A DNA stretch of 64,000 bases from Escallonia rubra. Taxonomy: Eukaryota > Streptophyta > Magnoliopsida > Escalloniales > Escalloniaceae. Numbering within the stretch: the first letter of the stretch is position 1; each line of letters begins with the position of its first letter. The stretch covers positions 372,001 to 436,000 of the forward strand of contig JAVXUO010002827.1 in NCBI GenBank assembly GCA_033065855.1, given 5' to 3'. A program made the position numbers and the translations under genes. The notes beneath the pieces are model-generated. The model was given only the letters and a program-made list of their open reading frames with translations. It was not told the DNA's origin and did no database searches. Of the stretch, positions 45,078 to 57,918 are shown one piece after another.

Positions 45078-47516
45078 CTAAAACAACTCTATATCATCCA
45101 CTGTTTTGACACTCCTCATATCTCTTCCCTCTCCTCCTTTAGCTTTTCCATTTCTATCAGCTATATTCTCTTCATTCTCCATGATTTCTGCTTCTTTAAC
45201 ATCAATTATCACATGAAGAAGTTCCAAAGGAGTAGCTGCCGGATCAAGCTCCCGACAACCTTTAGGAGCATGTGGCGCTTCTTGCCCTGTAAGCAGATAA
45301 GAAGGGACATGATGGGAAAAACGAAACATCTCTTCTCTTGGAATCCTCTTTACTGCCTTGGCATCCAAGTGGCAGTGGAAGAGTGTCTTGAAGCCTGCTA
45401 CTTTGACTAAGGGAGTAACAGTGACACCCAGTTCCTCATCATAGTTTTCAAGTACTTCCACCATGTCGTACTTGTGTATTACTTCATCTGCTGTCAGCTC
45501 ATTCCAGTCCGGGGACCAATTCCTGTAGAGAGCCCAAACGTCGCCCTTCTTCGGATAAATGCTAACCACCCCATGTGTGCCTTTTGTCCACCTAACCTTG
45601 TGAGAAAAAGAATTCACCGAGTTATTGATTTCATGTTTGCCTATTCTGAAATCACCGCACGTTTTTGCAAAACCAGAACCAATCCAATTCATTGGGCCGA
45701 GTTCACTGTTGGTCTTCGAGTTAAGCCAACTTATCCGCACCTTGAATGGATTTAGAGAAATCATGTTATGAATCATCGCATAGTATCGAGGCATGCCATC
45801 ATCATCATCATAGGCAGCCCATACCTGATTTTCTCCAAAGCACTTTTCAGTTCGATCCCGGTCAAAATCATGAAAATCTGGATCTGGAACATCAATCGAC
45901 ATTGGTGTCATAGATCCCTTTGTTGAATTATCAGCAGAATTAGTTCGATCAGACTTGCTGGTAGGGACTCTATTCCAGGCATCAACTTGCTCACTAGAAT
46001 GAACATTTAGTCTAGCACCATTTAATAGGGCGCTGTCTTCACCTTTTCCTCCTTTGGCTTTCCCGTTGACATCCTCCACCCCATCAACCGCTGATCTCGC
46101 CACGGTAGCTGAGCTCCATTCATGCAGTTTCTTACGAATTTCCACCCTGGCCTTCTCCATCAGTAAAGACTGAATCTCAATAGTGGAGGCAACCCTTTTA
46201 CCACTAGACTTGCTACTTCCGACCACCTTCTCATGTTCCAAACAACCCTGTTTCAGTCCTGTCGCCATGCCCATTTGATCCATATTGTCCCTGTTTGCAC
46301 TAAGATCGTCAATGCCTCTTCTTCTCTTTGCAGAATTAGAGTGCCCAGATGATGAAGTCCCAGCTGTTCTTTTAGAGACATGATACTTCCTCCGCAAAGC
46401 TTCCTCCCTCTTGGTTGCTGCCTGCGCTTCTTCACGCTCTCTCTTCACTTTTTCATAGGCCTGATGAACCATGCTTGCAGCTTGAGCAGCAGATGCAGCC
46501 CCAGTTGCTTTAGAAAATGGACCCCACTGGACGTTAGAGTTACTAGACGTATCCGGAACATTGAAAACCTTTGATCCCCCATTTGAATTTGATGAGTTGC
46601 TCCTTCCCAGAGCGTTCTTGCTTGCCCCCTGATGCTTTGAGTTTTGACGATGCTGAGAGTGACTCTGATGGCTAGGAACTTTAGAACCACTAAAAGGCGG
46701 GGGTGAGGTTTCTGCAGCAAAAAAGGCCACGTGGCAATTTGGGCAGAGGAGATTATGGTTGAGATAAAAAATCTCATACTCATACTGCATCTTGCATCTA
46801 TGGCATACAGTCCAAAAGGTATCTTGTTTTGGCTTTTGAGATGCAGCAGGAACAGAAGAGGCAGGTGCCTTACTTGTTTTACTCTTGGGAATTGTATTAC
46901 TCATGGGAGCCGTGTTACTCTTATGAGTTGCCTTACTTATGGGAGTCGTACAACTCTTGGGAGTTGTATTGTTCTTCGGAGTTGTATTAGCCTTGGGTGT
47001 TGCACTACTCTTGGGAGGCTTCATGTGCGAGGTTGTACTCTTGGTGAAATTATAAAAACCATTCGACTGAGGTGATGTCGACCCTCCACTTTGAGGCGGA
47101 GCTTTCGGCTGGAAAACTTTGGCATTCCTCTTTTGGTCATATGCTTGTCTCTTGGTCTTATCAGACAACAAACTCCAAGCTTCCGACAGAAGCCTAAATG
47201 CCCCATCAGCCCCAACAGACTTGTTTTTATCGGGATGAAGCACGAGAGCCAGCTTCCTGTATTGTTTCCTAACTGTCTCATCATCAGCCCGCGGACTCAC
47301 ACCAAGTATCCCATAATAATCTGCCTCCCCATTTATCTTATTCTCTGCAGAAGTATACACATCTAGGGTAGCTAACATATGGGAAATGCCTTCAAGGCCA
47401 GGATACAAATTCTGGGACTTTGAAGCAAATCTTTTCGCCCCCGCATAATCCTTGGACAAAAACTTCTTCTCAGCCACTTCTTTCGCCCTTGCCGCTTCAT
47501 CCCTGTTGCACTCCAT
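45078..47516 (-). CDS. DnaJ (HSP40) protein with DUF3444 domain
   Basis: A single coding exon of 812 residues. The J-domain is at about 66-130 with HPD at 94-96 (LVLHPDKNKSVGADGAFRLL), preceded by the AKEVAEKKFLSKDYAGAKRF segment typical of this plant subfamily. Residues 170-220 are a run of TPKxNTTP-like repeats. A zinc-ribbon-like CHRC...CPNC (238-241, 258-261) follows, then a probable coiled coil (350-378) and a basic AKRRRG patch (about 396-401) that may be nuclear-targeting. DUF3444 spans about 548-755 (QVWAAYDDDDGMPRYYAMIH, DVWALYRNWSPDWN). J-domains stimulate Hsp70 ATPase; the role of DUF3444 is little known. It has no signal peptide. The start at 47516 is supported by the N-terminal family match. 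Confidence 0.93.
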   Translation of the reverse strand: MECNRDEAARAKEVAEKKFLSKDYAGAKRFASKSQNLYPGLEGISHMLATLDVYTSAENKINGEADYYGILGVSPRADDETVRKQYRKLALVLHPDKNKSVGADGAFRLLSEAWSLLSDKTKRQAYDQKRNAKVFQPKAPPQSGGSTSPQSNGFYNFTKSTTSHMKPPKSSATPKANTTPKNNTTPKSCTTPISKATHKSNTAPMSNTIPKSKTSKAPASSVPAASQKPKQDTFWTVCHRCKMQYEYEIFYLNHNLLCPNCHVAFFAAETSPPPFSGSKVPSHQSHSQHRQNSKHQGASKNALGRSNSSNSNGGSKVFNVPDTSSNSNVQWGPFSKATGAASAAQAASMVHQAYEKVKREREEAQAATKREEALRRKYHVSKRTAGTSSSGHSNSAKRRRGIDDLSANRDNMDQMGMATGLKQGCLEHEKVVGSSKSSGKRVASTIEIQSLLMEKARVEIRKKLHEWSSATVARSAVDGVEDVNGKAKGGKGEDSALLNGARLNVHSSEQVDAWNRVPTSKSDRTNSADNSTKGSMTPMSIDVPDPDFHDFDRDRTEKCFGENQVWAAYDDDDGMPRYYAMIHNMISLNPFKVRISWLNSKTNSELGPMNWIGSGFAKTCGDFRIGKHEINNSVNSFSHKVRWTKGTHGVVSIYPKKGDVWALYRNWSPDWNELTADEVIHKYDMVEVLENYDEELGVTVTPLVKVAGFKTLFHCHLDAKAVKRIPREEMFRFSHHVPSYLLTGQEAPHAPKGCRELDPAATPLELLHVIIDVKEAEIMENEENIADRNGKAKGGEGRDMRSVKTVDDIELF

Positions 47517-47525
47517 GAATCTCAG

Positions 47526-48308
47526 CTGCCACTTCCGTTAACACAAAAACTAACGAAAATCAGCCACCAAACAACTTCTTGATTTACATCTTCTGGGTTT
47601 CCTCATAGTTTAATCTGTACAATGCAAGCCCTAATTTACACACCCCAAAAAAATATCCAAGTGAAAAAACAACTATAGCAGAAGCTGACCACATCAAATG
47701 GAACTGAAAAACATGCCAAAGAGAAATTGCAAGGTGATATTAGTGTTCTGAGAGCGCCCCCTTCCATGTAATTCTTTATAAAATAAAATAAAAGGAAAAC
47801 CCCCTCATTTGTTGCCTAAGGTTCACAATTGTCACCAAAATGGAACTTTTAGTGACGGAAAAGCATATAAGGAGGTAAAAACAGCATCTCGCAAAAAAAG
47901 CCTTGTTCTTTTGCAGATATTCCACCGATTGAAAAAGAAACTGGCAAAGAAACCCAGTTCACTCGCTATGTAGCTTTACGTGGTTGCAGTTTGTGCACAA
48001 ATAATAAAGCACAGGGATTTCCATTAGCAAGAAGATGAGTGCCGTTCATGCATTCCACAGGAAGTTGTCAAAAGAGAATCCCAAATCAATTTTAGAGGAA
48101 ATGCAACCATGCAGTGTGCAAATGACTCAGAACTTTATGGAGATAGATATAACAGATTGACCCATGTAGTTTGTAGAAGACAATCAGCTCAAAAAGCTAC
48201 AGTTCACCAATCAAATATCCCAATTTGATCACTCGAAAAACGAAACCCTAGGAATAGCGACAGTAATCATTAGCGGCGATTTTTAATACAGAGTAGAGAG
48301 AGCCGTAC
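47526..48308 (-). other. Probable 5' UTR intron of the DnaJ gene
   Basis: On the minus strand CTTCTG|gtacgg at 48309/48308 can splice to gtggcag|CTGAGATTCATGG at 47526/47525. This would put a leader exon at about 48309-48400 upstream. Family members often have a leader intron. It was deduced from sequence signals only. Confidence 0.45.
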
Positions 48309-48400
48309 CAGAAGGAGATATTGCAGTCTATGGTGAATTTGAATCGAAGAGACGCCATGGACAGAGCTCCATCACGCAAATTTGATTTTTGTTTTTTTGC

Positions 48401-50560
48401 CCCCTCTTTTTATCAAAAAATGCCCAAAACTGGACTCTTTGTCAAAACCTCTCCAAAAGAAGGTGGTCTTTTCCTTGGTTTAAAAGCCATTCCTTTCCTT
48501 CATTCTTAACCCTAACCAAAGACAAGTTGTGTTGGGTTAGAAAACTTGACCATGGTTACTTTTATACTCTTGAGAATGATGTGCAAAGCATGCCGGTGAT
48601 CGCCTCGAGAAGACATTACGTGGAACGATTCAGACCGTTCATACTACGATATTCTTACTTTCCGGCAGATATACGTTTATTCTGTTCATGATTCGGATTC
48701 AAATTTGAATGTTAGAGCGGCGATCCCACTTTTGATAATATTTGTTTGTTGGTAAATTAGAAAAGTCGGGTTTTTATTCAGATAATATATTGAATGATAA
48801 GGGTTTTGTTTTTTGAACAAGGAGTTATGTGGTACCCACTACCAATATCTAACTTTTACTCTCGATATAACTTTTTAATTAGTTTTTTTCGATGTTTGGC
48901 GTATCATAAAGTAAAAAACTTTAATCTCAAATAGGACAAGTTGGATTGATCTTGAACTTTACGATGTACTCTTCTATTTTTCATCTTATTGTGATTAAGA
49001 TTTTCTTGCCTGAAGTATCGCATTTCATGAAACTACAGCGCGTCGTCTCGGGTAGATAGTAAAAGGATTTTATTGCTGTGTTATCACATTGGTCTCAAAA
49101 CGTTACTAATAAGTGGCCCAAACCATTTTAATATGTTGGAATTGCATTGGTCCAAGAGAGAAAAAGCTAGTTTGTGTGACATCACAAAAAAGTTAGGTCA
49201 GGCAAAACCAGAAATGATAAATATGTAATTAATGAATGTATGAGGGTATAAATGTATGTTCAGAAAAGCAATAAGATTATATTTTTAAATTTTAACTCTC
49301 AACATGTATCAAATAAGTGGACTAGATATATTAAAAAGTTGGGACCTACTATTTTAAATGCATTAAATTGTTGGATACTATTTTTGGAAATATACAAATA
49401 TACTGTAAGTTTTATTAACAAAAATACTATTTTCACTCCCTTTTATACTCTTTTACCATTTCTTGTCGTTGAAGATAAGTTTTAGCGATAGTTGTTAAAC
49501 CTTTAAAGGTCAATAAGGGGTTGAATACCATATAAGGAGGTCAGAATAGTCTCCCCCTTAATTGACTACCATTAAATTAGATATAAACATACTTATATGT
49601 TGTTTTAATACCATTTTTGACACCTTTTTTTTGTGTGTGTGTGACTATATGTTCATATTAAGTTAATAAGTAGTGTTTGGAAAAGGGTACATATGGTGCT
49701 TCAAAAAGTAAAGTTTTAAAAATTGTAAATTAACACAAATGTTATAGAAGTATCAATGTAAAAACAAAGAAAAGGGTATTGAAAGATAGGCATTTATATT
49801 GGAAAATAGTAGGACCATCGTCGCCATTTGTATTTTCCAAATCCATGCATTTCAAATATCATTCAAACGAATTCATCCAAATGAAGCCTAACAGTTTAAA
49901 TTTCATTCAATGGCCATGTTTCGTGTATGGTCAAACCCTGAGACATGGAGATAGATCAATTAAGGACTATTTAAGAATGTTAAAGCAGCTATCATCCTAA
50001 TATTTGCCTTTTGTTTAGCGGTTTTTTATATACGTATTCAATCCGTGAATAGTTTAGAACACGCAAAATAATATGAAACACATACCCAGTTTTGGCTCCA
50101 CGATGATCGACGAAGGATAGCGAATAACAATCAGAAGGCTTTGCAAAAATACAATTGCATGCTCTAGGAATTTTCTCTCTTTCTTCGCCCTATACCTCTT
50201 GGTTTTTCCAGGGGGTGTAGGTATCTCATGTAGCCGTACTTATATTGATGAGAGAGGATGCCTAGTCAAGCACTTATTAGGCAAAGTATAGGTCTCCTTA
50301 TGAAAGACCCCAACAATTTACTAAAACTTGCACCAAGTCAACCACATACATCTTTACATAATTGAGTATTAGCCTGCTAAAATTATGTAATGTATTGGAG
50401 TTTTTTATGTCCCATGATGGACCAATCAATATTTTAGCATCTTAACGAAATTTAAAACCTACAGATAATATATTTCCACATAGGTAAAAGCTTCATTAAC
50501 ATTATACTTTTCTTTAATTTTAACAAAAGACTATTCTCATCCATAGTAGCCAAATATTTA
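48401..50560. other. A/T-rich spacer
   Basis: The DnaJ promoter should lie in the first part (48400-48700). The rest shows no gene or clear element. Confidence 0.4.
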
Positions 50561-50720
50561 GGCTCTGTTTGACAAAACCTTTTTTTTTTTTTTTTTCAAA
50601 AAAAATAAAATTAAAGAGCATCTTAAATTTTGTTTTTTACAAAAACAAGTGGGTGTTTGATAACTCATTTTTTATTTTGAGTTTTACCAAAATGAGAATA
50701 ATCTTACCCTCATTAGATAT
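50561..50720. mobile_element. Truncated copy of the miniature element family
   Basis: It begins GGCTCTGTTTGACAAAAC, then a poly-T/A block, then GGGTGTTTGATAACTCATTTTTTATTTTGAG, as in the fuller copies at 51.3 and 56.5 kb. After that the similarity ends. Confidence 0.6.
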
Positions 50721-51263
50721 TAAAAAAAAGAGTAGAAATAAGTGTACTGACTAATACATTATATTGCGTGATAATGAATTTTTGAAATATAAAGATGACA
50801 AAGAGTTCAATGTGCTTTCTACTCGACAAAATACCTAATACACGTTGGCAACTCTTTTTCATGCACCAAAAGCCTCGTAAAAGGGATAATGGAAGAGCTT
50901 TTATGCGGAAAAAAATTAATTAAATAAATAAATAAAACGCAATTAATATGCATTTGAAGATAATTCTGAACCCATGTGCAATAAATCAGTTATAAATTAT
51001 AGCAATACGAATGAGAGGACTCCAAAGCGTTTTATAAGTTAGATTTCCCGAATTCATGTGAATTAGTTTGGACATGGAATTTACGAATATGAATGAGCAG
51101 ATTGAGAGCTTTGTTGTGAATGGATTTAAAACAGCTGTTGTGATTGAGTTATTTGAAACAAAATCAGTCAAAACAAGAAGGGGGGAACGACAGGGACCGC
51201 CGCGGGGGAGGGGAATGTGGTTTTAAAAATTAAGGGCGACTTGAAAAAATTAATCATAATTAA
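50721..51263. other. Spacer
   Basis: A/T-rich. No gene or repeat recognised. Confidence 0.4.
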
Positions 51264-51653
51264 ACCTAACAACACTTTTTTTTTTCAGTTCCACAAAAAA
51301 AAAAAAAATAAAAAACAGTTTTTTTTTTACAAAAACAAATGGGTGTTTGATAACACAGCTTTTATTTTGAGTTTTTTTTTTTTGTATGTTTAATAACCCA
51401 GTTTTTTTTGTGTGGTGGTTTGCTGTGGCTGTGGTCGCCGGAGGTTGCCGCCGGCCGCCGAAGGTGGCTACCGGCTACGGACGATGGGAGGGTGGTGGTG
51501 GTCTAAAAAAAAAACGAAACTCATTTTTGGAGTTTTAAAAATAGCATTGGTTTTAAAACTGAAGAAAAAAAAATTGGTTACCAAATGCGTTTATTTTTTC
51601 CAGTTTCCAAAACTGGAAAACAAATGGAAAAAAAATTCATGTCAAACGAGGCC
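51264..51653. mobile_element. Miniature element family, near-complete copy
   Basis: The left end is CAACACTTTTTTTTTTCAG (degenerate) and the right end is CATGTCAAACGAGGCC. It contains the GGGTGTTTGATAACAC and GTTTAATAACCCAG phrases and a GC-rich (GCCGGCCGCCG) core at 51433-51490. It is flanked by poly-A/T blocks. Non-coding. Confidence 0.65.
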
Positions 51654-53689
51654 AAAAGTTGCTCAAACAAAAGTATTCAATTTGACCAATTTACCATCAA
51701 ACAATACCCACGATCATTCAATGAGCAACTTCATTAATATGCTATCGACGCAATGCCAAGTAATTATCATATGCTATTTAAGGGTATAACAACAAGTAGG
51801 TGATAATGAAGGAGATAACATTTAAGAGATACTTGACAAATGAGATAAGAATGGTTGAGTTTGAACTACCGTCATCACGCATATGTCCACCACTTCAACA
51901 CTTCAAAAAAGTTCCCTGAAGAACCCTGAAAATCCATTCGGTCAAGACCTAACCATCATACATTTTTCTTGGTGCTATACACAGACCAAAAACTAAAGCT
52001 ATGCAACTACAAAGCTCTAGAGTTTGACAACCCTAAATTAAAAATAAAAAAAAATACGATAGAAGCTCTCTATAGGAAAATGATGTGTACATTAAAGCTT
52101 TAATCAATGGAGAGACCAAACTGGAGAGAGCTGATGACTTTAAGTTTGCTCTCTCAATTTATTGAGCTCCATCCTCTCTTAAATGATGTAAATTTAGAAA
52201 ATGAAGAGAAAAGATTAAATCTTGAGTACAAATGTTTCACCAATGAACATAGAGGCTTAGAATTTGATTTTTACTATGTATGATGAAACCGTAAATCATT
52301 TTATGGATTGGATTTAAAATATAGCCGTTATTGAAAAATTAAAAATGAATTTTTGTAAAACTAGTCGTTATGTCCAGATCTGTTACTTATAGTTAATTGT
52401 ATCCCAATTTTGATGTTTGTAAACACAGTCAAGTATATTCACTATTGTAGTAACCTTCAATGGATTTATTTAAATAAAAAAATCAATTTACTTGTTTTAG
52501 GCATAACTCTCTCTAGAAACATTGAACTGAGGTCGTTTTTGTGTTTGTAAGTTAATACAAGATTTGTCAGAATTATGAAAATATTAGCTACAATATTGTC
52601 TTTAAGAATATTTCAGTTAGCTCCAAAGTTGACCTCATTTTTTAGAAACACGTTTGTTTACAAGATTATCACACACAAGGGTTCCTAAACCATAAGCATC
52701 GATCCAAGCATCACATCAAGATAATTACAATAGACAAATAAATTGTACCTGAAAGTAGCATAATCTCTGCATTCTTTGTTGTTTTTATATATTAAATTTA
52801 ATGAAGTTTTCTAGCATGTCCGAGTATAATTTTAGGCTCATTCATGTAATCAAGTTTTCAAAAGTGTATTCATGAGTTTGTATATATAAACTTAGAGTGT
52901 GTTTGGATGGACAATTTCAAAGTACCTTTCATTTCAAAATCCATTCATTTTAAAATTCGCTGATTTACAAATTTATGAAATTGCAATTTTAGTGTTTGGG
53001 CGATTTTGAATAAGCGAGTATTTTATGCGAAGATTTACATCTGAAAAATTGAACCTAGATAATAATTTGATGGTATATGAATAAAAATTAGAGTGAGAGA
53101 GTTTCTTTTTTTTACTGGAAGAGGGTTGCTAAAATTATGGAGACAAAAAAAATGTCACTTTCTCTCTACATTTGTGGTAAGAATTTGCCAAATAACTAGT
53201 CTGGACTAGTTATTTGTACATAAAATTTTAGCACACTGAAACTCCCTTTCAAATTCCTCCTCAAATTTGGTAAATCCATCTCATCATAACCCAAACAAGG
53301 AATTTGGTACGATGTATTTGCAAATCCTCCATAAAAGTGAAATCTCCAATTCAATTATCTCATCCAAACACACTCTTATTACATATCAATTCAAAGCACA
53401 CATTAAAACACAATCTGAAACCAATAAAAACAACCCTAAGAGAGGGGGGGGGGGGGGGTGAATAGCATTTGTAAAGATTAATTGGAAATTTAAGTTAATC
53501 ATAAACATAATCTCAATCAAACCAATGAAAAGATCAATCAATATATTACCTACACAATCTCAAGCAATTATAAAGCAATAAGTAAACAGATTGAGTCTAA
53601 GATAATTGACAAGAAGATTTAAATGGTTCAGCTTGAACTACCATCAAGCCTACATTCACCTCTCTAAAGTAGTCCCTTGCAAGATAACT
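51654..53689. other. A/T-rich spacer with a poly-G run
   Basis: No gene is seen. A run of about 15 G lies near 53444-53458. Between 52920 and 53400 the segment has several imperfect inverted words (TTTGG..CCAAA type) but no clean element ends. Confidence 0.4.
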
Positions 53690-55620
53690 AGAATCATCTA
53701 GTAACAATCTTCTTCCGAGTCAAGATCAAAACCCTTACAAATACTTGGTGATATCTCCACACTAAGCACAAGTCTTGAATCCATAAACCTTACCTGAGAC
53801 TTGACAACCCCAAGCCTTGAAGCGCATTCCATTAATAGGCACTGAAATATAATATGTTTCATAATATGGTTTATCTCATCTCCGTTTTCCATTCACATGC
53901 TCATGAGTTCGTCGTTTTTTGAGCCATTTGTGAGCAAGCGAAAATTTTAATTTAGTGAGACAATATGATGCTCCCGCATCTACTAGGACATCTATATTTT
54001 ATGATTGATATCCTTTGAATTCAAATGCTAATTCCACGTAAGAAATATCCAAGCTTACTGCCATCTGCTTGTTATTTATTTTTAGTTTTTCTTGGAGGTT
54101 TATAAGCTCTAATAATACCCACAATGTCTTGAATTAAGATTATTGCCTGATAAACTCCTTTCTTAAAAAAATTTCTATAGTGATAGATAGTGATGTTACT
54201 ATCACTATGCGTAACGTTTTTATACGAGTTGACGAAATTCGTTTTATCGAAATGGTAACTATTTTGTTTGCAATAATATCATAAATGAAACTTTCTTCCT
54301 CCTTCATGGTAGCATTCTTCCAATTCTGCTTTAGGTAGATGTTCTAGGTCTGGAAGACACTGCATCTTTGAGGATGACGGATCCTTTATTTTCCATTACG
54401 TGCATTTGATCTAGTTATTTACTAATGGTGTGCTATCACCCATTTCTTTGCCCATAATAGTTGTTTCGGGTTTATCTGAACATTTCTACTTGTTTGTTCA
54501 AATAGTTAGACTTTGCTATTTATCATTTTACCTAGTGGATTTGTTGTGTTTACCACCCTCTATACTGAACGGCATTATATGTAACACTTTGCAGGCTTCT
54601 CATAGTTCAGTCATGCCTTCAAATTTTGATTCACAGTCTAAATGCCCTATTAACATATAAATCTTTCAAGGTTATGAAGTAGTTTGGTGCTGTTCTAAAC
54701 CAAATTAGGCCGTTATACAAGATATTTTAGATTTTTCTCATAAGGGCTTCTATCTATTATCTGTCAAACAATGGATTACTGATGCATATCTTCCATATAT
54801 GAATAATGGATAAAGTCTGACTTGTATTATATCAATACGAATATAATGATATCCCTTCGCTAAGGTATTGTTTAACCTCATTTGATTTAAAGATAAAGAT
54901 GTCTAATACCCTTTCTTTAGTTTGTCATGTGAAGGTTTCTCCTCTAGAGATTCCTACAATCATTTTACTTCTAAATCTGGAGGCACGTAGTCTTCGCATA
55001 TTTCTCTTATCTTACTTCGGGCATCTCTCAATGGTTTATGGTTGATTAGCTAGTTTCATCCTCGATCATTTGATTTGCTCAAACTAATTATGCTATTAGC
55101 ATGGAAATCGTCTTTTCTCCACGATCTTCATAGTTTTTATAACATCATGTGCCTACACTTTTCACAGCATTGTTTAAGCTTTCTTCTTTCTTCTTCATAT
55201 GATGTTTTTTGATGTAATTAATAGTATTATTCTGAAACAAGTTCTCCCTCTATCTTCGTAATCTCGTTCGTTATTGGTTCATATCTTTCTTCAAATGATA
55301 AAAATGAGCTGACATTTTATTTCCCTTCTTACTTCGGCATTTTATTTGCATAACGTCCTTGCTCACCACATAATGAACAACAAACACACTCTTCTTGTGA
55401 TTTTCCTTTAGAGCCTGAGGGTTTTTTACCATTAAAACTTGTATTAGATTTTTTTTTCTAATGTCTCTTCCCAGAGGTTTCGCATTTTCTCGATGGGTTA
55501 ATTTCTTTTTTTTTAAGAAATTTTTTCCATCTTTTTACATATCTTTTTTTGTTTCCAAATTTTCTCAGTTTCGAAGTACTTGCAATTATACAATTTCCAT
55601 ATGTCATTCCAATGAACACT
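53690..55620 (-). pseudogene. Decayed pararetrovirus-like or retroelement sequence
   Basis: Minus-strand translation gives broken pieces in several frames. A gag/coat-type zinc knuckle with two metal ligands lost (CSLCGEQGRYANKMP) lies at about 55340-55380. A protease-like VLVDAGASYCL lies near 53990 inside a longer beta-rich stretch. A short piece near 54750 (PLFIYGRYAS) is unassigned. The order zinc knuckle then protease fits Caulimoviridae-like endogenous pararetroviruses or Ty3 relatives. RT is not visible, so the family stays uncertain. It has many stops and frameshifts and is non-functional. Confidence 0.4.
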
Positions 55621-56189
55621 AAAAATTGTAAAGAAACTTGGGGAGAACTTATCTGGCAGAAGTTTGACTAGTTTTTCTCAGTTTGAAAGTTATAATCCAG
55701 AAAACACAGATGACTTCATCAAGTTTACGATATGAGTACTTAGTCTTTGCAGTAAATGAAGAGAGCTTGCTTCGAAGGCTCTTCTCAACTCAATTAAGCT
55801 AAGCTGTTGTCCATAAGTCCCACGATGGGGGTAGCTTATTCTCCATATGTTTGGTTTTAAATGGTACTCAGTTCTAGGCTTTAGGTGGGCTGTCATGCAT
55901 GCTTGGTTGGTCTGATGGGCTTAATTAAAAAGGTCCAGGTTGTTCTAACAGTTACCAGATTTCTTTAGCTTCCAAGCTAGAGTTGTCTACACAAACAAGT
56001 AGAAATGATGTGTTTATTTCAAGTTTTGTGTTAAGTGAGATGGCTCTTGATCCAGTGTATGAAAGATGTATATGATGGCTATGCTATTGGACTTGAGTGC
56101 CCAAGATCTAGGTGTGATTGGGCAGAATTTAATTTTTAGTGAATTTAAGTAGCATTTGAAAACCATTTTGTATTCATTTTTTTTCTCTA
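55621..56189. other. Spacer
   Basis: No gene or element recognised. Confidence 0.4.
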
Positions 56190-56491
56190 GTTTTGTAAAC
56201 TGGAAAAAAAAAACGTGTTTGACACACATTTTTTTTTTCTTCTTTAGCTTTGAAACCTAGTTTTTAAAACATGACTGTTTTTGAAAATTTTCATCTTGGA
56301 GTTTTGGGTTTTCAGTTTTGATTTTTGTTTTGAGATCAACCTTGCCCCGGCCACCACCAAGGAAAAACTCAAAATAAAAATTGAGTAATCAAACACCCAT
56401 TTGTTTTGTAAAAAATAAAAAACTAAACTGGTTTTTGTTAATTTTTTTTTTTGAAACAGAAAACCAAAACTGTAAGTGATTTCAAACAGAC
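56190..56491. mobile_element. Inverted, shortened copy of the miniature element family
   Basis: Read on the minus strand it shows TTTGAAATCACTTACAGTTTTGG, the poly-A block, then GGGTGTTTGATTACTCA and TTTTTCCTTGGTGGTGGCCGG, as in the copy at 15304. It lies head-on against the next copy at 56494. Confidence 0.6.
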
Positions 56492-56493
56492 TT

Positions 56494-57038
56494 GGTTCTG
56501 TTTGACAACATTTTTTTTTTCAGTTTCAAAATAAAATAAAATTAAAGAGCAGTTTAATTTTTTTTTTACAAAAACAAGTGGATGTTTGATAACGTTAAAC
56601 CCAGTTTTTTTTTTTGTTTTGATAACCCAGTTTTTTTTGTGTGGTTTACGATGGTGGGACGTGGCGGTAGTTCACGGCGGTGGTCGCCGGAGTTGGCCTC
56701 TGGCAATCGCCGGTGGTGGTGGCCAGAGCTGGCTGCCGGCAACCGCCAGTGGTGGTGGCCGGAGCTGGCTGTCGGTGGTCGCCGGAGCTGGCCACCGACT
56801 GCCGGCGGTGGTGGCTGGAGGTTGCCGTCAGCCCGCGGTGAGCGGTGGCTGCCGGCAGTGGGAGGGTGGTGGTGGTCTAAAAAAAAAAAACTTATTTTTT
56901 GGAGTTTTTTTTTCTTCTTCAGTTTAAAAACTGATTTTTTAAACTGAAGAAGAAAAAAAAAATGGTTACCAAACGCAACTTTTTTTTTTTCAATTTCCAA
57001 AAATGGAAAAAAAAAAAAAAACTGTGTCAAATAGGGCC
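56494..57038. mobile_element. Miniature element family, 545-bp copy
   Basis: The ends are GGTTCTGTTTGACA and TGTCAAATAGGGCC, imperfect inverted repeats. The core (56645-56875) holds repeated GGTGGTGGCCGGAGCTGGC-type units, so it contains an internal tandem repeat. The GC core is open in several frames but encodes only low-complexity Gly/Trp/Arg, not a protein. Confidence 0.7.
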
Positions 57039-57918
57039 TTAGTGTTGATGTATCTTTTTACCTTTGAATCTTAAGAAAACCATCGTCGTAGTTTCTTTTA
57101 TTTGTGAGGGTATTAGTAGTAGACATGGCATGTCGGGGGAGGATGAAGTAGCTTAGGCTGTGCATCTACTTTTGAATACAAAATAACGATCACTATAGTG
57201 CAAAACACTATACAAACATAGTAACAATAATAAAAACTAACTAGAAAGATCAGATTTAAAGCTCCCAATGACAATCTGTTGGCAAAATCCCCAGATCATG
57301 CTCAAAATCCTGTCTTTGTTATATCTACAGGATTTCACTTCTAAGTTTTTAGATAATGTCAGCTGTCGACATCTACATGTCTTTTACGGTTGGTCTTAGC
57401 TTTATTGATTAAAAATGATCAATAGTACGGGCGTCATATATGATACGCCGAAGCACTGAAGTAGGATCTTGCACTTTAGAGTTACTTGGCAAGCTCGCCC
57501 ATCTATTGTTCCCCTTATATTATTTGTCACTAAGCACTCTACTTGATGTTGTTTTTACTAAAGGTTTGAAAGTTAGATCTGAAGAATTAGAAACTGTTCC
57601 TTGGGCCTACTATTTCACCCACACGAAACCTGTGATTCGTGCTTACCATTTTCCGGGCCATCAATAATTCTGGGTCCTCAATTGTAGCTTGTCATATCTG
57701 TGATGCAGTTGCTACTTGTAGTTCTTTATGTCAAAAAAGGCCCCTTTCAGTTGTTGAGGATGTCTACCAGAAAAGAACTCTACTGCGATGATGAGTTTAA
57801 AGAGCTGGAGATGGGAGGTTCTACTTGTGTTTTGGCTGCATGCGTAAAGTTTCTGGGTCCCGATGGCCCATATCTACCCTTGAGGTAACATCAGCAACAA
57901 CTGTGACCACCCTATGCC
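57039..57918. other. Spacer
   Basis: No gene supported. Short frames at 57440-57667 and 57700-57888 have no recognisable family. Confidence 0.35.

Noticed and set aside
56566..57030. Frames of 110-150 codons in the GC core of the miniature element
   Set aside because: They are open in several frames on both strands at once because of repeated GGTGGTGGCC units and have no protein family.
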